Shown here one piece after another: positions 9,558 through 18,763 of a stretch of DNA of 64,000 nucleotides (position 1 is the stretch's first letter; each line of letters starts with the position of its first letter). The notes below the pieces were generated by a model, which worked only from the letters and a program-made list of their open reading frames with translations, was not told the DNA's origin and made no database searches. The position numbers and the translations under genes are program-made. The stretch spans positions 372,001 through 436,000 of the forward strand of contig NZ_FOBB01000001.1 in the NCBI RefSeq assembly GCF_900109685.1, written 5' to 3'. This DNA comes from Chitinophaga rupis. GTDB lineage: Bacteria > Bacteroidota > Bacteroidia > Chitinophagales > Chitinophagaceae.

Positions 9558-10982
9558 ATGAACACCATGAAAAATATTCTGATCATTGACGATGAACCTG
9601 GCATTTGCTCCCTGTTACGTACCATACTGGGTAAACAGGGTTTTATGGTGGACACTACTTTATCGGGAAACACAGCACTAAAAATGATTAAAGAAAAATC
9701 ATATGATATTGTGTTCTGTGATTTCCGGTTAAAAGATAAGGAACAGGATGGGAGTACGCTGCTGCAGGTGATACACACTGCTAACCCGGAAACCGCTGTG
9801 ATCATTATGACCGGGTACCCGGATGTACGCATCGCCATCCGCCTGATAAAAGAGGGCGCCTATGATTACCTGCCCAAACCCTTTACTGCCACGCAAATAA
9901 CGGAGGTAGCCAATCGCGCATCAGCCGCGCAGCCGCTGCCCGTTACCGCTCTTATAACACCGTCGCCGTTAAATGTATCCGCTCCTAAAAAGGGGCCTGG
10001 CCTGCAGCTTAGCGACCATTATGTATATGGCGAAAGTGAACGCGCCCGGGAGCTGCTGCAGCAAATTAAGCTGGTAGCGCCTACCAATTATAGCATTGTA
10101 ATTTACGGGGAAACGGGTACCGGTAAAGAATCGGTTGCCCGCCTGGTACATATGAACAGCGCACGGGCCCAACAACCCTTTGTGGCGCTGGACTGCGGCT
10201 GCCTGACCGATGAGCTGGCGGCCAGTGAACTTTTTGGTCATGAGAAAGGCGCCTTTACCGGCGCTATTAATGCTGTGCAGGGCGCTTTCCGGGAGGCGCA
10301 GGGCGGCACCCTGTTCCTGGATGAAATAAGCAACCTGAGTTATAATGTACAGATAGCGCTGCTGCGTGTGGTGCAGGAAAGGGCCATAAGGCCCGTAGGC
10401 AGCACGCGGGAAATACCGGTAGACATTCGCCTTATTGTAGCCTCTAATGAAGATCCGGCTAAAAGTGTAGAAAAAGGCAATTTCCGGCAGGACCTTTTTT
10501 ACCGGCTGAATGAATTTAATATTGCCGTTCCGCCACTGCGGGAAAGGCTGCAGGACCTTCCCCTGCTCATTAACGGTTTTGTTGAAGAGATACAGGAGGA
10601 GCTGCAGAAAAAATGCGGCGCCTTTTCCGATGATGTAATAGAACACTTTTACACCTACGCCTGGCCCGGCAACATCCGTGAGCTGAAAAATGTGATCAGG
10701 AGATTGTGCCTGCTATCTGTAGGTTTACAGGAAATACCCCTTTCTTTTTTACCGCAGGAAATGATGACTGCCCCGCAGGAACCTTTGCTGGCGGAAGATG
10801 GCGCCGCAGTTGCGCAGGAAGACCAGCATCACTTAAAAACCATTTCCCGGCAGGCGGAATACGACAAGATCCTGTCTGTAATGAAACAGGCCCTGTATAA
10901 TAAAACCAAAGCGGCACAGCTCATGAATATAGACCGCAAAACACTCTATAATAAGCTGCACCTTTACAAGATCAAGCTGTAA
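9558..10982 (+). CDS. Sigma54-dependent response regulator (NtrC/AtoC family)
   Basis: A 474-residue three-domain activator. Residues 1-120 are a receiver domain (LIIDDEPGICSLL; phospho-acceptor Asp in DIVFCDFRL; KPFT near the end). The central AAA+ domain has Walker A GETGTGKE near residue 185, the sigma54-contact loop GAFTGA near 231 and Walker B GGTLFLDE near 250. The C-terminus is a Fis-type helix-turn-helix (NKTKAAQLMNIDRKTLYNKL). Starts at 9558 (MNTMKN) or 9567 (MKN) are equally good; the frame's earlier codons lack homology. No histidine kinase gene is adjacent, so it is an orphan regulator here. Confidence 0.93.
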   Translation: MNTMKNILIIDDEPGICSLLRTILGKQGFMVDTTLSGNTALKMIKEKSYDIVFCDFRLKDKEQDGSTLLQVIHTANPETAVIIMTGYPDVRIAIRLIKEGAYDYLPKPFTATQITEVANRASAAQPLPVTALITPSPLNVSAPKKGPGLQLSDHYVYGESERARELLQQIKLVAPTNYSIVIYGETGTGKESVARLVHMNSARAQQPFVALDCGCLTDELAASELFGHEKGAFTGAINAVQGAFREAQGGTLFLDEISNLSYNVQIALLRVVQERAIRPVGSTREIPVDIRLIVASNEDPAKSVEKGNFRQDLFYRLNEFNIAVPPLRERLQDLPLLINGFVEEIQEELQKKCGAFSDDVIEHFYTYAWPGNIRELKNVIRRLCLLSVGLQEIPLSFLPQEMMTAPQEPLLAEDGAAVAQEDQHHLKTISRQAEYDKILSVMKQALYNKTKAAQLMNIDRKTLYNKLHLYKIKL

Positions 10983-10992
10983 ACGGCTGCTA

Positions 10993-12306
10993 TCAACCCT
11001 TTCTAACAATCCACTTAGCCGCTTCTTTCAGCGTTATCTTTTTACCATACATTAAAATACCGGTACGGTATATTTTACCGGCCAGCCAGGTAGTGAGTAA
11101 AAAACCGGCTACCAGGAAGATCATGGATAATGCCAGCTCCCAATAAGCTACCGTGCCCGGTACGCCATAAGGCAAGCGCGCCATCATTACCATAGGGGAT
11201 GTAAAAGGTATAATGCTGCCCCACACTGCCAGCGCGCTGTTAGGATTTTGTACAGCCGATATCATAACCATAATCCCAATAATGATCGGTAAGGTGATGG
11301 GGAAGGTAAGGGATTGTACATCATTAGGATCCTCATTTACCAGGCTGCCTACGGCTGCAAACAAAGCAGAGTAGAATAAGTATCCGCCCAGGAAATAAAA
11401 GATAAAACAGCTAATGAGCAGGCTCCAGTTAATGCTGCCTACTATAAAGTTTATTTTCTCCATAGCATCTGCCATCGCAGCATTATTGGCATTCTGCGCC
11501 ATGGCGCCTCCCTGGTTAATGGTATGCACGGTATCGGCTGAAAGGAATAAGGGTAACAACATTTGTATAGTCATCAGCAATACGCCCCAGATCAGGAACT
11601 GTAATAAGCCTACCCCTGCAATGCCTACGATCTTACCCATCATCAGCTGAAAAGGTTTTACGCTGGAGATCATTACTTCTGCAATGCGGCTTACCTTTTC
11701 CTCCATTACTCCACGCATTACCGACATGCCAAATACCATCAGTATAATGTAAATAATAAACCCGCTGCTATAGCCTACGGCATAAGCCACGGCGGAGCTG
11801 CCTTTGGTTTCCTCATCGCCGCTGCGGAAATCTATTTTCACATCACTCTTTACCTCATCCAGCTTTTGCCGGTCAATGCCGGCTATTTCCATCCGCTTTT
11901 TTTCTATTACATCATTTACCTGCCGGTTCAGATTACTTTCCAGCATAATGCTGGCGCGGCCTTTACTGTAGTATTCTATGCCGCTGGGGCGGTTAATGTC
12001 TATGTCGGGAATGTATAATACGCCGGCATAACCGTATTCCTGGTACTTCTGTTTAAAGGTATCTATCTTCACCAGCTCCAGTGGTTTAAAATAAATGCCT
12101 TTGGCATCCGGCAGCTTGCCAATGAACAATTTACTTTCGTCTATTACGGCTATGCGTTTACTATCCTCCCCTTTTACTGCTATAAGAATAGGGATGATAA
12201 TAGTACCGGCAAAGAACAGCGGTATTAATAACGTTAGTATTAAAAAGCTTTTTTTGCGTACGCGGGTACGGAATTCTCTTTTTATGATGAGCCAGATCTT
12301 ATGCAT
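10993..12306 (-). CDS. ABC-2 type exporter permease (NatB-like)
   Basis: A 437-residue membrane subunit. The N-terminus [21 protein letters not shown] is typical of NatB-type permeases, followed by a membrane segment (FLILTLLIPLFFAGTIIIPIL), a long extracytoplasmic region to about residue 170, and five or so C-terminal segments. The ATG at 12306 was chosen because upstream codons in this frame lie inside the ATPase gene and show no homology. It overlaps the ATPase gene by 8 bp, so the two are translationally coupled and form one transporter. Relatives export sodium, drugs or peptides; the substrate here is unknown. Confidence 0.88.
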   Translation of the reverse strand: MHKIWLIIKREFRTRVRKKSFLILTLLIPLFFAGTIIIPILIAVKGEDSKRIAVIDESKLFIGKLPDAKGIYFKPLELVKIDTFKQKYQEYGYAGVLYIPDIDINRPSGIEYYSKGRASIMLESNLNRQVNDVIEKKRMEIAGIDRQKLDEVKSDVKIDFRSGDEETKGSSAVAYAVGYSSGFIIYIILMVFGMSVMRGVMEEKVSRIAEVMISSVKPFQLMMGKIVGIAGVGLLQFLIWGVLLMTIQMLLPLFLSADTVHTINQGGAMAQNANNAAMADAMEKINFIVGSINWSLLISCFIFYFLGGYLFYSALFAAVGSLVNEDPNDVQSLTFPITLPIIIGIMVMISAVQNPNSALAVWGSIIPFTSPMVMMARLPYGVPGTVAYWELALSMIFLVAGFLLTTWLAGKIYRTGILMYGKKITLKEAAKWIVRKG

Positions 12307-13216
12307 ATTCTTCGGTTTTCTGAACCTGGGTAATAAATATTTCGTTGAGGGTAGGTAATATCTCTTCAAAGTGGGTTACCGGTATATCCTGACGGATGAA
12401 GTGCATCAGAATATCGTTGGTACTGCTGTCCTCATTCAGCTTCACGGTATAAGCGTGGTCATGCTGTTTAATGATGGTAAAGTGGTGCGTGGCCATTTGC
12501 GCAAAGTTGGGTACTGCGCCTACGCCAATGCGGAACAGGTGCTGCTTAAAGGTTTGCTTCACTTCCTGCACCTGCCCTTCCAGCAGCTTCCGGCCTTTAT
12601 TTACCAGTAAAATGCGGTCGCATATTTCCTCTACCTGCTCCATGCGGTGAGTGCTGAAGATGATGGTGGTGCCGGCCTGGCTCAGGTCAAAGATCTCCTG
12701 TTTAATAAGGTTTGCGTTCAGCGGATCCAGGCCGGAGAAGGGCTCGTCCAGGATCAGCAGGGATGGGTTATGCAGGATGGTGGAAATGAACTGTACTTTT
12801 TGCTGCATGCCTTTGCTTAGCTCCTCTACCTTTTTATTCCACCAGGTATTCATGTCAAACTTATTGAACCAGTGCTTCACTTTTTCCCGGGCTTCCTTTT
12901 CAGACAGTCCTTTTAGCTGGGCCAGGTACAGGGCCTGCTCTCCTACCTTCATCTTTTTATACAGCCCTCTTTCTTCCGGCATATAACCAATGGAGTGTAT
13001 ATCTTCCTGCGGGTTAAAGGGACGCCCGTTAAACAATATATTACCTTCATCGGGATAAAAGATACCGGTGATCATGCGCAGCAGCGTGGTTTTGCCGGCG
13101 CCGTTAGGTCCCAGCAAACCAAAGATGCTGCCCCTGGGTATGTCAAAGCTGATATCGTCCACCGCTTTGTGTGTGGCGTAGTATTTTTTAAGGTGCTGTA
13201 CCTCCAGTAAGTTCAT
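12299..13216 (-). CDS. ABC transporter ATP-binding subunit (NatA-like)
   Basis: A 305-residue ATPase that drives the permease encoded directly downstream. Walker A is GPNGAGKTT, the Q-loop region follows, the signature is LSKGMQQK, and Walker B is [12 protein letters not shown]; the switch histidine is in STHRME. A C-terminal extension with DUF4162-like character (about residues 225-300) is common in this subfamily. The ATG at 13216 ([13 protein letters not shown]) is preferred over an upstream ATG 45 bp earlier. The overlap with the permease start supports a two-gene operon. Confidence 0.93.
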   Translation of the reverse strand: MNLLEVQHLKKYYATHKAVDDISFDIPRGSIFGLLGPNGAGKTTLLRMITGIFYPDEGNILFNGRPFNPQEDIHSIGYMPEERGLYKKMKVGEQALYLAQLKGLSEKEAREKVKHWFNKFDMNTWWNKKVEELSKGMQQKVQFISTILHNPSLLILDEPFSGLDPLNANLIKQEIFDLSQAGTTIIFSTHRMEQVEEICDRILLVNKGRKLLEGQVQEVKQTFKQHLFRIGVGAVPNFAQMATHHFTIIKQHDHAYTVKLNEDSSTNDILMHFIRQDIPVTHFEEILPTLNEIFITQVQKTEEYA

Positions 13217-13275
13217 GCTATAACAGGTAAGGTTAGGAAATAACTTACAATTAAGACTCAATATAAAAGAAAAAA

Positions 13276-13887
13276 TTATGCTTCCCGTAACTCATCCAAC
13301 AGTTTGCCTACCTGGCGCAGGTATTTTCCATAGGCATAGCTCACCCACCACTCTACCAGCACTATTACTACAATTACCGCTACAATGAACGTTATCACAA
13401 AAGAAATGATGATCACCATTTTTTTATGTGGCGTAACCGGCGTGGTAGTAAAATGATCCAGGTCCAGCACAATCATTACCAGGTACAGCATTATGAGGGG
13501 TATAATGGAATAGTTGAACGATTTATACATTTCAATATTCAGCTTTATATCATAATACACTTCATATAAATTATCTTTTGAGCTGAGTGTGTTGGCATGC
13601 AGCCGCTGGTAAAACCGGTAGAATTTTGTGAGATGGAATACCGTAAGCATGATCAGCGCTGTATACATGGCATAAAAGGGAATGGTGGGCACGCCCTGTA
13701 TTGACAGCAGGGGAAAAAATCCCATCAGGGAAAAGATTATGACGAGCATAATAAATTCCTTGCGCATATTTTTCCTGAGCTTTGTTACCGGCATGTGTGC
13801 GCTTTTCAGGCGCTGCAGGGTTTCCGGCAGCACGGCACCTTTCCCTTCATCGCTGTTCCAGGCAGACTGTAGCTCGTCAAAATTCAT
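13276..13887 (-). CDS. Membrane protein, probable regulatory partner of the adjacent ECF sigma factor
   Basis: A 203-residue protein with a soluble N-terminus of about 40 residues (MNFDELQSAWNSDEG) and four predicted membrane segments (around residues 44-63, 67-88, 125-145 and 155-180). Its start overlaps the end of the sigma factor gene by 11 bp. Sigma factors with a following membrane gene usually have an anti-sigma partner, and the short cytosolic N-terminus could do this, but no zinc-finger (ZAS) motif HxxxCxxC is visible. Function is inferred only from position. No better family match is recognised. Confidence 0.6.
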   Translation of the reverse strand: MNFDELQSAWNSDEGKGAVLPETLQRLKSAHMPVTKLRKNMRKEFIMLVIIFSLMGFFPLLSIQGVPTIPFYAMYTALIMLTVFHLTKFYRFYQRLHANTLSSKDNLYEVYYDIKLNIEMYKSFNYSIIPLIMLYLVMIVLDLDHFTTTPVTPHKKMVIIISFVITFIVAVIVVIVLVEWWVSYAYGKYLRQVGKLLDELREA

Positions 13888-14389
13888 AACCTTGTTGTTT
13901 TATAAGTGCTTTCAATTTTGTTTTGGCCCTGTTGAGCTTTACCCGGGTATTGCCTTCACTGATGCCCAGGTTGGCAGCTATTTCTTTGTGCGAATAATTT
14001 TCCAGGTGGTAAAAGATCAATGCCTTTTCTATATTATCCAGCTTTTGCACGGCTTTGTAAAAGTGCGCCAGCTGCAGCTCTTTAAGTACCGACGGACTTT
14101 CTTCCACCGCGATATGCTCCGGCAGCTCAGGGATGCTGCTGATCTTCTTATTTTCTTTCCTGAAAAAAACTACGGCGGTATTCAATGCTACCCGGTACAT
14201 CCAGGTGGAGAATTTACTTTGGCTGTTAAATGAATCATAGGATCTCCAAAGCTGGTATATGATCTCCTGGAAAAGATCCTGCTGATCTTCCGGGGTATCC
14301 ATATACATTTTGGAAATTTTATGGATAATGCCTTTGTGCACTTCCATAAGATTAAGGAATGCTGTTTCCTTGTTATTCAAAGTAGCCAT
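13877..14389 (-). CDS. ECF-type RNA polymerase sigma factor
   Basis: A 170-residue sigma-70 family protein with region 2 (DQQDLFQEIIYQLWRSYDSF and FSTWMYRVALNTAV, the -10 recognition helix) and region 4 (FYHLENYSHKEIAANLGISE followed by NTRVKLNRAKTKLKALI, the -35 helix-turn-helix). Length fits the ECF group. The stop overlaps the start of the membrane protein gene by 11 bp, indicating coupling and likely co-regulation as sigma/anti-sigma. It appears to be the first gene of the unit. Targets are unknown. Confidence 0.9.
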   Translation of the reverse strand: MATLNNKETAFLNLMEVHKGIIHKISKMYMDTPEDQQDLFQEIIYQLWRSYDSFNSQSKFSTWMYRVALNTAVVFFRKENKKISSIPELPEHIAVEESPSVLKELQLAHFYKAVQKLDNIEKALIFYHLENYSHKEIAANLGISEGNTRVKLNRAKTKLKALIKQQGYEF

Positions 14390-14484
14390 ACTTAATTCAT
14401 AATAGCCCCTTTGCTGAGGTATTTGCGCCAGGTATTATGATCCATTTATATGATGAGTAGCTGCAAGCGGGAAATTGTTACAAG

Positions 14485-16050
14485 TTATCTTACATTAAAT
14501 TTTATGATGGCATCGGCTACCCTTTCTCCATCCATAGCGGCAGATACAATACCGCCGGCATAACCGGCGCCTTCGCCACAGGGATATAAACCTTTTATCT
14601 GCGGATGCATGAGCGTATCGTTATCGCGGGGTATACGTACCGGCGAGGAAGTGCGGGATTCAGTAGCTACCAGTATAGCGTTATCGGTATAATAACCTTT
14701 CATTTTACGGCCAAAGGCTTTGAAAGCAGCTGCCAGCCGCGTGTGCACGGCACGGGGCAATACATTGCGTAAGTTGGTGCTGTGTACGCCGGGTACATAA
14801 GAACAATCCGGCAGGGTGGCAGATACTTTGCCGTTCACAAAATCCGTCATACGTTGTGCTGGTGCTACAAATTTACCGCCGCCCATTTTATAGGCCTGCT
14901 GTTCTACCTGTTGCTGGTAGTACATGGCAGCCAAAGGACCTTTATCTGCAAAGGGAGCAAAGTCGGTTTCATCCACCGTTACTACCATACCGGAGTTGGC
15001 AAAGGGGTTATTACGTTTGGAGGGCGACCATCCATTTACTACCAGCTCACCAGGATTAGTAGCAGCGGGTGCAATAATGCCACCGGGGCACATGCAAAAA
15101 GAAAATACGCCGCGCCCTTCTACCTGCTCAACCAAACTATAGCTGGCAGGTGGCAGGTATTCGCCCCGTACCGCGCAATGGTATTGCGCACTATCTATTA
15201 ATGCCTGCGGATGTTCAACGCGTACACCTAACGCAAAGGGTTTGGCTTCAATAAGAATTTTTTGCTGATGCAGCATTTCAAAAATATCACGTGCAGAGTG
15301 GCCGGTAGCCAGTATGACATGCGCTGCGTCAAAGGTATGTCCGGCAAAGGTACTTACACCGGTGATGGCGCCATCCTGCAACTGTAATTGTGTCACCTTT
15401 TCATTAAAGTGTACTTCACCTCCGCTGTCAATAATCTGCTGGCGCATAGCGGTAATAATATGCGGCAGCTTGTTAGTGCCTATATGCGGATGCGCTTCAT
15501 ACAATATTTTTTCTGCTGCGCCAAAATGGACAAAAACGTTGAGCACGTGATCCACGTTTCCACGCTTTGTAGCGCGCGTATATAGCTTACCATCTGAATA
15601 GGTACCGGCGCCGCCTTCTCCAAAACAATAATTCGATTCAGGATTTACCTCACCATTCTTATTTAATGAAGCCAGGTCGCGGCGGCGGGTACGCACATCC
15701 GGCCCGCGTTCCAGCACAATGGGTTTAATACCTGCACTGATGAGGTGTAATGCGGCAAATAATCCTGCCGGCCCTGCGCCTATAATTACTACGCGCGGTG
15801 CGTTTAGGTCAAGCGTCTCATATGATGGTATGAAAACTTCGCGTGCGTGGAAGGGCTCATCTACAAATACCTGTAACGTTAGTATATAATATACCTGCTG
15901 CCGGGAGCGGGCATCAATAGAACGCTTTAAGATGTTGTAACCGGTAATATTCTTGGTGGGAATGCCCAGGGATGCTGCAGCCTGTTGGGTGATGGCTGTA
16001 TCTGAGGCCGCTTCCTGCGGCAATAATTTTAAAGAGAGCTGTTGTATCAT
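14485..16050 (-). CDS. FAD-dependent dehydrogenase-like oxidoreductase
   Basis: A 521-residue protein of the large, uncharacterised NAD(P)/FAD-dependent oxidoreductase family. About 85 residues precede the Rossmann motif VVIIGAGPAGLFAALHLISAG, with the acidic VLERG ending the dinucleotide fold. GEGGAGTYSDGKLYTR, ATGHSARDIF and a C-terminal LYPCGEGAGYAGGIVSAAMDG are typical of the family, the last closing the FAD site. It is transcribed alone, with an imperfect hairpin repeat behind its start. The physiological substrate of these proteins is unknown. Confidence 0.87.
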   Translation of the reverse strand: MIQQLSLKLLPQEAASDTAITQQAAASLGIPTKNITGYNILKRSIDARSRQQVYYILTLQVFVDEPFHAREVFIPSYETLDLNAPRVVIIGAGPAGLFAALHLISAGIKPIVLERGPDVRTRRRDLASLNKNGEVNPESNYCFGEGGAGTYSDGKLYTRATKRGNVDHVLNVFVHFGAAEKILYEAHPHIGTNKLPHIITAMRQQIIDSGGEVHFNEKVTQLQLQDGAITGVSTFAGHTFDAAHVILATGHSARDIFEMLHQQKILIEAKPFALGVRVEHPQALIDSAQYHCAVRGEYLPPASYSLVEQVEGRGVFSFCMCPGGIIAPAATNPGELVVNGWSPSKRNNPFANSGMVVTVDETDFAPFADKGPLAAMYYQQQVEQQAYKMGGGKFVAPAQRMTDFVNGKVSATLPDCSYVPGVHSTNLRNVLPRAVHTRLAAAFKAFGRKMKGYYTDNAILVATESRTSSPVRIPRDNDTLMHPQIKGLYPCGEGAGYAGGIVSAAMDGERVADAIIKFNVR

Positions 16051-16119
16051 GCAGGTTAGGTATTTATCCTAAAACAATGCAGCCACTATGTATGGCAATT
16101 ATGTATGACAGGGAGAAAA

Positions 16120-16160
16120 GTGAAAGGTGAAAAGTGAATGAATCACCTCTCACCTTTTAC
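16120..16160. repeat. Imperfect inverted repeat of the GTGAAAAGTGA type
   Basis: GTGAAAGGTGAAAAGTGA (16120-16137) and TCACCTCTCACCTTTTAC (16143-16160) are reverse complements at 15 of 18 positions with a 5-nt loop. The arms also hold internal direct repeats of GTGAAAA/GGTGAAA. It lies between the oxidoreductase start and the DUF3127 stop; on the minus strand it could terminate the DUF3127 gene, but no clean T-run follows. Confidence 0.5.
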
Positions 16161-16212
16161 TATTCATTTAAGTAGTTATACTTAGAATTAAATTAGAAGC
16201 AGATCACAACAC

Positions 16213-16605
16213 TTAGAACGGAAGATCATCAGAATCTCCTCCGCTTTGGGAGGCCGGTACTTCCTGGGAGGTATTATAGTTAGGCATGCGGTCTGCACCT
16301 GGCGCTGCGCCGGCTACTACAGATTCCATACGCCATGCATCCAGGTTAGTGATATAGTTCACTTTACCATCTTTTTCCCAGCGGGTGCCTTTAATATTAA
16401 AATATACTTTTACGGTTTCGCCTTCGTTATAACGGTCTACAATACCGGTGCGGTCCTGTACGCACTGGAACTTAATATAGTTATTAATAACCCGGCCATT
16501 GATATCATCTGATTTCTCAATAACGAACTCCCTTGTTTTAAAGGTTTCACTGCGTTGAACCGTATTATATTTTACGATCAGCTTTCCTATGATTTCAAAA
16601 CTCAT
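16213..16605 (-). CDS. DUF3127 domain protein with SSB-like C-terminal tip
   Basis: A 130-residue protein matching DUF3127, a family found widely in Bacteroidota. The core (MSFEIIGKLIVKYNTVQRSE, FKTREFVIEK, YIKFQCVQDRTGIVDRYNEGETVKVYFNIKGTRW split over several strands) reads like an OB-fold beta barrel. The last residues SGGDSDDLPF follow a flexible Gly/Ser/Pro linker and resemble the acidic DDDIPF tip by which SSB recruits DNA-repair partners. This suggests, without proof, a single-strand nucleic-acid-binding or SSB-competing role. A TATCTTTG -7 element lies about 30 bp upstream. The nearby dnaA gene is divergent. Confidence 0.82.
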   Translation of the reverse strand: MSFEIIGKLIVKYNTVQRSETFKTREFVIEKSDDINGRVINNYIKFQCVQDRTGIVDRYNEGETVKVYFNIKGTRWEKDGKVNYITNLDAWRMESVVAGAAPGADRMPNYNTSQEVPASQSGGDSDDLPF

Positions 16606-17155
16606 AAAAATATTTTTTTAACTGTTCAGATGCGCCAAAGATAGGCTTTTGAAAGGATTCACCGGAAAATAAATTTTACACAGGCTATGCACCGGCCCGC
16701 GTTCATATAATAAATTTGCACGGTATTTGATACAGGAACGACATTTTTTTTAATGCAGATACTAACATAGTTTTACACCCGCGTTGAACTTTGTTAACGA
16801 GTTGTAAACATCATTTTTTTTGTACCATGTTATTTTATCTTTCATATAGCATATCTATGGTAAACAGGTTAATCAAAATTAGAAGCAACTGTATATCAGA
16901 CCAGTGTATTTTACCTTTATTGCACTAGTGTAGTACACAATGAAAATCAACGCATAAATAAAGGAAAAAGCAACACCTAACAGGAGGACAAAGACTGTAA
17001 ACAGATGGAGATAAACAAGGGTAGGAAAATTTTTTTTTTCAACATTTTCTACAGATATTCGTCGTCCTGTCTGAAAATTTTCTGACATCCACCGTTGGGA
17101 AATTTTGAATTCGAGAACATCCTTAATTAACAACAACATAATTTTTTTAATCTCA
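16606..17155. other. AT-rich divergent region between the DUF3127 gene and dnaA
   Basis: 550 bp with no convincing gene. It holds several homopolymer tracts (for example a run of about 10 T near 17030) and the DUF3127 promoter at 16636. Because dnaA follows, DnaA boxes close to TTATNCACA were sought on both strands; none were seen, so a replication origin is not called. It probably holds the dnaA leader and promoter. Confidence 0.5.
16636..16643 (-). promoter_or_regulatory. -7 element for the DUF3127 gene
   Basis: Plus-strand CAAAGATA reads TATCTTTG on the minus strand, an exact TAnnTTTG match, about 30 bp upstream of the DUF3127 ATG. The -33 element is not clear. Confidence 0.45.
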
Positions 17156-18589
17156 ATGAATAAAACTTGCGAACAAGTTTGGGAAAGGTGTCTTAATATA
17201 ATTAGGGATATTGTGGAATGGCAGCCATTTAAAACCTGGTTTGAACCTATTAAGCCCATCAAACTTGAAAACAATGTTTTAACGATCCAAGTCCCCAGTC
17301 AGTTTTTTTATGAATATCTGGAAGAACATTACGTTGGACTGTTAGGAAAAACCATCAAGAGGGAATTAGGTAAAGAGGCAAGGTTAGAGTACAGAATAGT
17401 AGTTGAAAATGGAACACCACACCAGCATCCCAAAACGGTGAATATGCCTACGCAGTTCACGAAGCTCCAGAAAGACAGTGAAGTGGACTTCCCGTTAACC
17501 ATACAAAACCCGGTTAAGAATCCCTTTGTTATACCGGGCATCAAACGTGTACAGATTGACTCACAGCTCAATCCTAACTATACTTTTGATTCCTTTATAG
17601 AAGGTGACTGTAACCGCGTAGCCCGCAGGGCAGGTAAAACCGTTTCGGAGAAACCCGGCGGTACTTCGTTTAACCCCTTAGTAGTATATGGTGGTGTTGG
17701 CTTAGGCAAAACACACCTTGCACAGGCTATTGGGAACGAGGTAAAAAGAGTACATCCCAACAAGGCGGTATTATATGTAAGTGCGGAGAAATTCATTAAC
17801 CAGTTTATTGATCACTCCAAGAACAGTATTATTAATGACTTCATACATTTTTATCAGCTGATAGATGTATTGATCGTAGATGATATACAGTTCTTTGCCC
17901 GTGCTGAAAAATCGCAGGATGCTTTTTTTGCCATCTTTAACCACCTGCACCAATCCGGTAAGCAGCTGATCCTAACTTCTGATAAGCCACCCAAAGACCT
18001 GGATGGTTTACAGGAAAGATTGCTGAGCCGTTTCCGCTGGGGCCTGAGTGCTGACATGCAGGTGCCTGATTTTGAAACGCGCATGGAGATCCTGGAGATG
18101 AAGATGCGTAACGATGGGCTGGAGATGCCGAAAGAAGTGATCAAGTACGTGGCTTATAATATACAAAGCAATGTACGCGAGCTGGAAGGTGCCTTAATAT
18201 CCCTGCTGGCACAATCATCCCTGAACCGGAAAGAGATTGACCTGGAGCTGGCTAAACGCGTGCTGAAATCTTTTGTGAAGACATCTTCCAAAGAGATCAC
18301 CATCGAAAGCATCCAGAAAATGGTGTGCGAATATTTTGATGTGCCTTATGATAAGCTGCTGCAGAAAACACGCAAGCGCGAAATTGTACAGGCCCGCCAG
18401 ATCACCATGTACCTGGCCAAATCATTTACGAAAAATTCTTTAAAGACCATTGGCGAACATTTTGGCGGCCGTGACCACACTACGGTGATACACTCCTGCC
18501 AAACGGTGAAAGATCTGATGGATACTGATATTACCTTCCGCGACAGCGTGATCGAATTACAACAGAAAGTGCAACTGGCCGCAATGTAA
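17156..18589 (+). CDS. dnaA: Chromosomal replication initiator DnaA
   Basis: DnaA binds origin boxes and opens the duplex in an ATP-dependent way. The 477-residue protein has domain I (MNKTCEQVWERCLNIIRD), a linker, the AAA+ domain with Walker A GGVGLGKTHLAQAI near residue 180 and Walker B LIVDDIQFF near 240, and the C-terminal box-binding domain with the signature GGRDHTTVIHSCQTV. The ATG at 17156 gives the family N-terminus; the upstream in-frame ATG at 17105 adds residues without homology. A strong terminator follows. No DnaA boxes were seen in the 550 bp upstream. Confidence 0.98.
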   Translation: MNKTCEQVWERCLNIIRDIVEWQPFKTWFEPIKPIKLENNVLTIQVPSQFFYEYLEEHYVGLLGKTIKRELGKEARLEYRIVVENGTPHQHPKTVNMPTQFTKLQKDSEVDFPLTIQNPVKNPFVIPGIKRVQIDSQLNPNYTFDSFIEGDCNRVARRAGKTVSEKPGGTSFNPLVVYGGVGLGKTHLAQAIGNEVKRVHPNKAVLYVSAEKFINQFIDHSKNSIINDFIHFYQLIDVLIVDDIQFFARAEKSQDAFFAIFNHLHQSGKQLILTSDKPPKDLDGLQERLLSRFRWGLSADMQVPDFETRMEILEMKMRNDGLEMPKEVIKYVAYNIQSNVRELEGALISLLAQSSLNRKEIDLELAKRVLKSFVKTSSKEITIESIQKMVCEYFDVPYDKLLQKTRKREIVQARQITMYLAKSFTKNSLKTIGEHFGGRDHTTVIHSCQTVKDLMDTDITFRDSVIELQQKVQLAAM

Positions 18590-18635
18590 GCGTGCCCTCC
18601 CTATCCCTGCAACATAACCCTGCTAACCTTATTGG

Positions 18636-18668
18636 AAAAAATGTCCCGGCTCACGCCGGGACATTTTT
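18636..18668 (+). terminator. dnaA terminator
   Basis: AAAAAATGTCCCGGC, loop TCAC, GCCGGGACATTTTT: a GC-rich perfect stem of about 14 bp ending in a T-run, 46 bp after the dnaA stop. Confidence 0.9.
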
Positions 18669-18763
18669 CTTTTGTATACTCCTGTTAACCCTTAACAATT
18701 TCATAAATTCGCCTATGCGTAAAACTTTCCACGCAGTTAATATCTTTGAGCGGCAATAGCCAT

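Noticed and set aside
16606..17155. Replication origin upstream of dnaA
   Set aside because: Location is suggestive and the gap is long and AT-rich, but no DnaA box close to TTATNCACA was seen on either strand. In Bacteroidota the origin is often not beside dnaA.
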